Source: Phascolarctobacterium sp.
GTDB taxonomy: Bacteria; Bacillota; Negativicutes; Acidaminococcales; Acidaminococcaceae
Direction of reading: 5' to 3'
NCBI GenBank assembly: GCA_020024105.1
Contig: JAHHUH010000011.1
Coordinates: 1-51,594 of the forward strand
DNA: 51,594 nucleotides
Below the pieces are notes generated by a model. The model was given only the letters and a program-made list of their open reading frames with translations. It was not told the origin of the DNA and made no database searches. This document shows positions 48,969 to 51,594 of this stretch, piece by piece. Both the position numbers and the translations under genes were made by a program. The first letter of the stretch is position 1, and every line of letters begins with the position of its first letter.

Positions 48969-49925
48969 TTAACGACAATTACTCAACTGCAGGGTTACCT
49001 TTTCCTCCAGCTCGGCCAAACTATTATAGGCCATTTCATGAACCACGTAATCCGGCTGCATGCAACTTAAAATTTGTTGAGCTGCCTTGGTTTGGAATGG
49101 TTGATGAGGGTCCAACCGCATCATATGCTCCCAAATTTGCTGGGGTGTTACCTTCTTAGGCACGGTATGGTTCAGGCTTCGCTGATATTTGCCGGACAGG
49201 GAACAGTTTAAATGGACAGCCTTGATATAATCCACATATGGTCCCAGCTTACCGATAACACGGCAGACATAATCAGCAGCCTCAGCCTCATTCTTCAAAC
49301 GCAAATTAGTATTCATCAGATGACCCGTATCCAAAAGTAAGCCCACATTTTTACGCTCAATATGGTCGAAGAAATAACGGACATTACGGACATCCGTCAA
49401 ACGCAGTCCCGGCCACCATAAATTTTCGAAAAGTACGGTTACATTCTCGGGAATCTCGTCAGCAATATTATTAAACACATCAGCAGCCTCTGTCAAAACC
49501 TCACGGTCGCTATAGTTGAACTGATAGGTGAAAACTTCCTCTTTGTTAGCATCAGCAACATGCCACACCATGTATTCCGGTTTTTCCGTAGTAGCGGCGT
49601 CGATATTCTTACGAATAACGGATAGCCACTCCTCACGACTAAGAGCCTCACGATAATACTGATTGCGTTCGATAACGTTGCGAAATTCCTGCTTTAGACG
49701 CTTAGCCTTCCGAAGCCAAAAGTCCATCCAACAGGGCCAATAAGTCAAATGTACACCATAAACAAGGTCAGCATAGGACTTTTCTGGCTTCTCCATCGTA
49801 TATACAAATTCTTCGATGCCATCTAAGTCCAATCTGTGCACAAACTGTTCTAGGGTCTCCCCTCTACTTTCTAATTCTTTTTCATAGGCATCCACAAAAT
49901 AATAGTTAAATAAATGCTTCATCAT
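48969..49925 (-). CDS. Sugar phosphate isomerase/epimerase-like TIM-barrel protein
   Basis: 318 residues of the AP-endonuclease-2/xylose-isomerase-like superfamily. Visible metal ligands in order: YGVHLTYWP, VWHVA, VLFENLWWPGLRL (Glu), LLLDTGHLMNTN (Asp and His), IKAVHLNCS and DYVVHEMAY. These fit a divalent-metal centre. Reaction unknown; the family contains sugar epimerases, and the corrinoid amidohydrolase CbiR is another member with related motifs, but assignment to it is only a possibility. AGAGGAAAA precedes tandem ATG codons at 49925. A candidate extended -10 promoter (TGTTATAAT) lies upstream. Confidence 0.75.
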   Translation of the reverse strand: MMKHLFNYYFVDAYEKELESRGETLEQFVHRLDLDGIEEFVYTMEKPEKSYADLVYGVHLTYWPCWMDFWLRKAKRLKQEFRNVIERNQYYREALSREEWLSVIRKNIDAATTEKPEYMVWHVADANKEEVFTYQFNYSDREVLTEAADVFNNIADEIPENVTVLFENLWWPGLRLTDVRNVRYFFDHIERKNVGLLLDTGHLMNTNLRLKNEAEAADYVCRVIGKLGPYVDYIKAVHLNCSLSGKYQRSLNHTVPKKVTPQQIWEHMMRLDPHQPFQTKAAQQILSCMQPDYVVHEMAYNSLAELEEKVTLQLSNCR

Positions 49926-49972
49926 AGAATTTTCCTCTTTTACCTAAACGTATTTCCAGTACTACAATACTT

Positions 49973-49981
49973 ATTATAACA
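49973..49981 (-). promoter_or_regulatory. Extended -10 promoter of the TIM-barrel gene
   Basis: Minus strand TGTTATAAT (TATAAT at 49973-49978), preceded by AT-rich sequence without a good -35 box, 48 bp before the start codon. Confidence 0.45.
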
Positions 49982-50074
49982 CATTTCTGTTTAATTTGAT
50001 TTACTTAAGCAAAAAAACTCTAATTTTCTCTATAAAAAATATTAAAAATCCCTTGGCAAGTCTTTTCCAGCTTG

Positions 50075-50110
50075 AAAAAATACCCCGGCGACCACAGTCC
50101 CGAGGTATTT
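50075..50110 (-). terminator. Terminator of the AGCS symporter gene
   Basis: Minus strand AAATACCTCGG / CCGGGGTATTT with one G-U pair (50078-50110) followed by TTTTTTC, right after the symporter stop at 50122. Confidence 0.85.
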
Positions 50111-50121
50111 CCTACTAAGAA

Positions 50122-51495
50122 TTATTTACTTACTGTACGAATGCTTTTATATCTTGTATGAACTCTATCCCAATAAGTAAAGTATTTTTTTGTTTCAGCA
50201 ACTACCACACCGCTCAAACACAGAAGCGCAATCAGGTTCGGAATGGCCATCAGACCATTTACGATATCAGCAATAACCCAGACAGTTTCCAGCTTCAGGA
50301 AAGCACCTACGCCTACCAGAGCGATATAGGCATAGCGATAAGGCAGAATACCCTTCACACCAAAAAGATATGCTACACAGCGTTCGCCATAATAGTTCCA
50401 GCCGATGATAGTAGTAAACGCAAAGAGCGCCAGACCACCGGTCAACAGCATTTTACCAAAAAGCGGGAAGGCGGAGGTAAAAGCCCGCTCCGTCATGGCC
50501 GCACCATTCAGATCACCACACCAAGCACTGCTGACAATCAAGGAAAGACCTGTCAGGGAGCAGATGATGATGGTATCAATAAAGGTACCAGTCATCGATA
50601 CCAAGCCCTGCTCAGCGGGCCATTTGGTTTTAGCAGCTGCTGCCACGATAGGCGCACTACCTAATCCGGCTTCGTTGGAATAAATACCACGGGCAATACC
50701 ACTACGCATAGCGACCATTACCGTAGCACCTAGGAAGCCACCGGTAGCAGCGGTAGTATTGAAGGCACCCTCAAAAACCATGTTAATGGCAGCGGGTACC
50801 TGATCTGCATAATAAATTAAAATGGCAATGGTTGTTGCCATATACATCATGGACATAAAGGGAACAATTCTACCCGTCACCTTAGCAATGGAGCGTAGAC
50901 CGCCAATGGTAATAAAGCCTACCAGGACGGTAACTACCAACGCTGTATAAAGAACCGGCACCCCCAGGGTTACATCCAGAATAGAGGTAATAGCATTAAT
51001 CTGGGTAAAGGTACCGGAGCCCAAGCAGGCGGTCATGGTACCAAAAATAGCAAAAAGTACGGCCAGGGGCTTATAGTTTTTGCCCAACCCCTGTTCAATA
51101 TAATACATAGGACCGCCGGAAGCATTACCATGCTCATCCACGGTACGATATTTGACTGCAAGTACACCCTCGGCATATTTGGTAGCCATCCCAAAGAAGG
51201 CCGCCAGCCACATCCAGAACAGGGCACCGGGACCACCGGCCTTAACTGCGGTAGCAACACCAACAATATTACCTGTACCCACTGTAGCTGCTAAAGCCGT
51301 ACATAGGGCCTGAAAACTACTGACATCGCCATTACCGGCGTTACGGGCGACAAAGATCAGCTTTAAGGCGACGGGTAATTTCAAAACCTGCAATAATCTC
51401 AGACGCACAGTCATCAGTACACCGGTACCGATGAGTAAGATCATCAGTGGTAGACCCCACACAAAGCTATTAATCATTGACAAAATTTCTAACAT
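50122..51495 (-). CDS. AGCS family alanine or glycine:cation symporter
   Basis: Sodium- or proton-coupled uptake of alanine or glycine. 457 residues, about 10-11 transmembrane segments: FVWGLPLMILLIGTGVLMTV at the N-terminus, FQALCTALAATVGTGNIVGVATA (the AGCS signature), GGPGALFWMWLAAFFGMATKYAEG, ASGGPMYYIEQGLG, IYSNEAGLGSAPIVAAAA and FAFTTIIGWNYYGERC. The ATG at 51495 follows AGAGGTG. It is monocistronic, with a clear promoter and a perfect 8-bp dyad overlapping the -35 box. Confidence 0.96.
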   Translation of the reverse strand: MLEILSMINSFVWGLPLMILLIGTGVLMTVRLRLLQVLKLPVALKLIFVARNAGNGDVSSFQALCTALAATVGTGNIVGVATAVKAGGPGALFWMWLAAFFGMATKYAEGVLAVKYRTVDEHGNASGGPMYYIEQGLGKNYKPLAVLFAIFGTMTACLGSGTFTQINAITSILDVTLGVPVLYTALVVTVLVGFITIGGLRSIAKVTGRIVPFMSMMYMATTIAILIYYADQVPAAINMVFEGAFNTTAATGGFLGATVMVAMRSGIARGIYSNEAGLGSAPIVAAAAKTKWPAEQGLVSMTGTFIDTIIICSLTGLSLIVSSAWCGDLNGAAMTERAFTSAFPLFGKMLLTGGLALFAFTTIIGWNYYGERCVAYLFGVKGILPYRYAYIALVGVGAFLKLETVWVIADIVNGLMAIPNLIALLCLSGVVVAETKKYFTYWDRVHTRYKSIRTVSK

Positions 51496-51540
51496 CTAAT
51501 ACACCTCTGCCCTTCTACCGTTTTTCAGAAAGATGTTACC

Positions 51541-51569
51541 ATTGTAACACAGTATTAAAAATCATACAA
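51541..51569 (-). promoter_or_regulatory. Promoter of the AGCS symporter gene
   Basis: Minus strand TTGTAT (51564-51569), a 17-bp spacer, TACAAT (51541-51546), about 45 bp before the start codon. Confidence 0.7.
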
Positions 51570-51579
51570 CAGTATGATT
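51560..51579. promoter_or_regulatory. Operator-like dyad over the -35 box of the AGCS gene
   Basis: Perfect inverted repeat AATCATAC - AACA - GTATGATT, 8-bp arms, 4-bp centre, covering the -35 hexamer. The position suggests a repressor site; the regulator is not in the window. Confidence 0.5.
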
Positions 51580-51594
51580 AATTAACCCTTCTTC

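Overview
The window reads as a chromosomal segment of a diderm Firmicute, most likely a member of the Negativicutes (Acidaminococcaceae or Phascolarctobacterium-like; this placement is inference from gene content, not from a search). Outer-membrane equipment (a TonB-dependent receptor ending in Phe, an RND efflux pump) sits beside Firmicute hallmarks: a Trp T-box riboswitch, the rimP-nusA-ylxR-ylxQ-infB order, the small-basic-protein/DUF881 pair before ftsZ, mraZ-led dcw genes and meso-DAP-type MurE. No rRNA, tRNA, CRISPR array, IS element or prophage was recognised.

Layout. 1-3480: an AT-rich restriction-modification island with a C5 cytosine methyltransferase, a Sau3AI/MutH-like endonuclease (predicted GATC) and a divergent Vsr-type nick endonuclease. 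3500-7204: a PLD-nuclease/DEAD-helicase fusion overlapping a small SAM methyltransferase, then an unusual protein joining a sigma region 1.1-like N-terminus directly to a sigma region 4. 7381-13266: TonB receptor, small membrane protein plus rmuC, and an operon with a (p)ppGpp-hydrolase-type HD protein and an unknown protein. 13385-18248: a TetR regulator with an operator-like palindrome, followed by an RND efflux adaptor and pump. 18249-19805: a secreted protein of unknown function bracketed by two nearly identical 45-bp hairpins, and a tiny conserved-looking protein. 20009-28304: the translation/transcription operon rimP-nusA-ylxR-ylxQ-infB-rbfA-nrnA-truB-ribF, then rpsO with its own promoter. 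28475-29885: yaaA and nrdR. 29904-43604: the dcw cluster mraZ-rsmH-ftsL-murE-murF-mraY-murD-murG-murC-ddl-ftsQ-DUF881-sbp-ftsZ, which lacks ftsI, ftsW, murB and ftsA at the places where they are usually found. 43845-45669: DUF1858 protein and a DASS anion/Na+ symporter. 45796-48173: trpB-trpA alone, under a Trp-specific T-box. 48236-51594: a secreted SH3 protein, a TIM-barrel isomerase-like protein and an AGCS amino acid/Na+ symporter.

The most striking observation is trpBA. TrpB has all its key residues, but TrpA has Gln for the catalytic Glu49, Ala for the catalytic Asp60, and has lost the GVTG loop and the GS phosphate site. With no trpEGDCF nearby and a tRNA-Trp-sensing leader, this looks like an indole-salvage tryptophan synthase in which TrpA is kept only as an activator of TrpB, analogous to the situation described for Chlamydia trachomatis.
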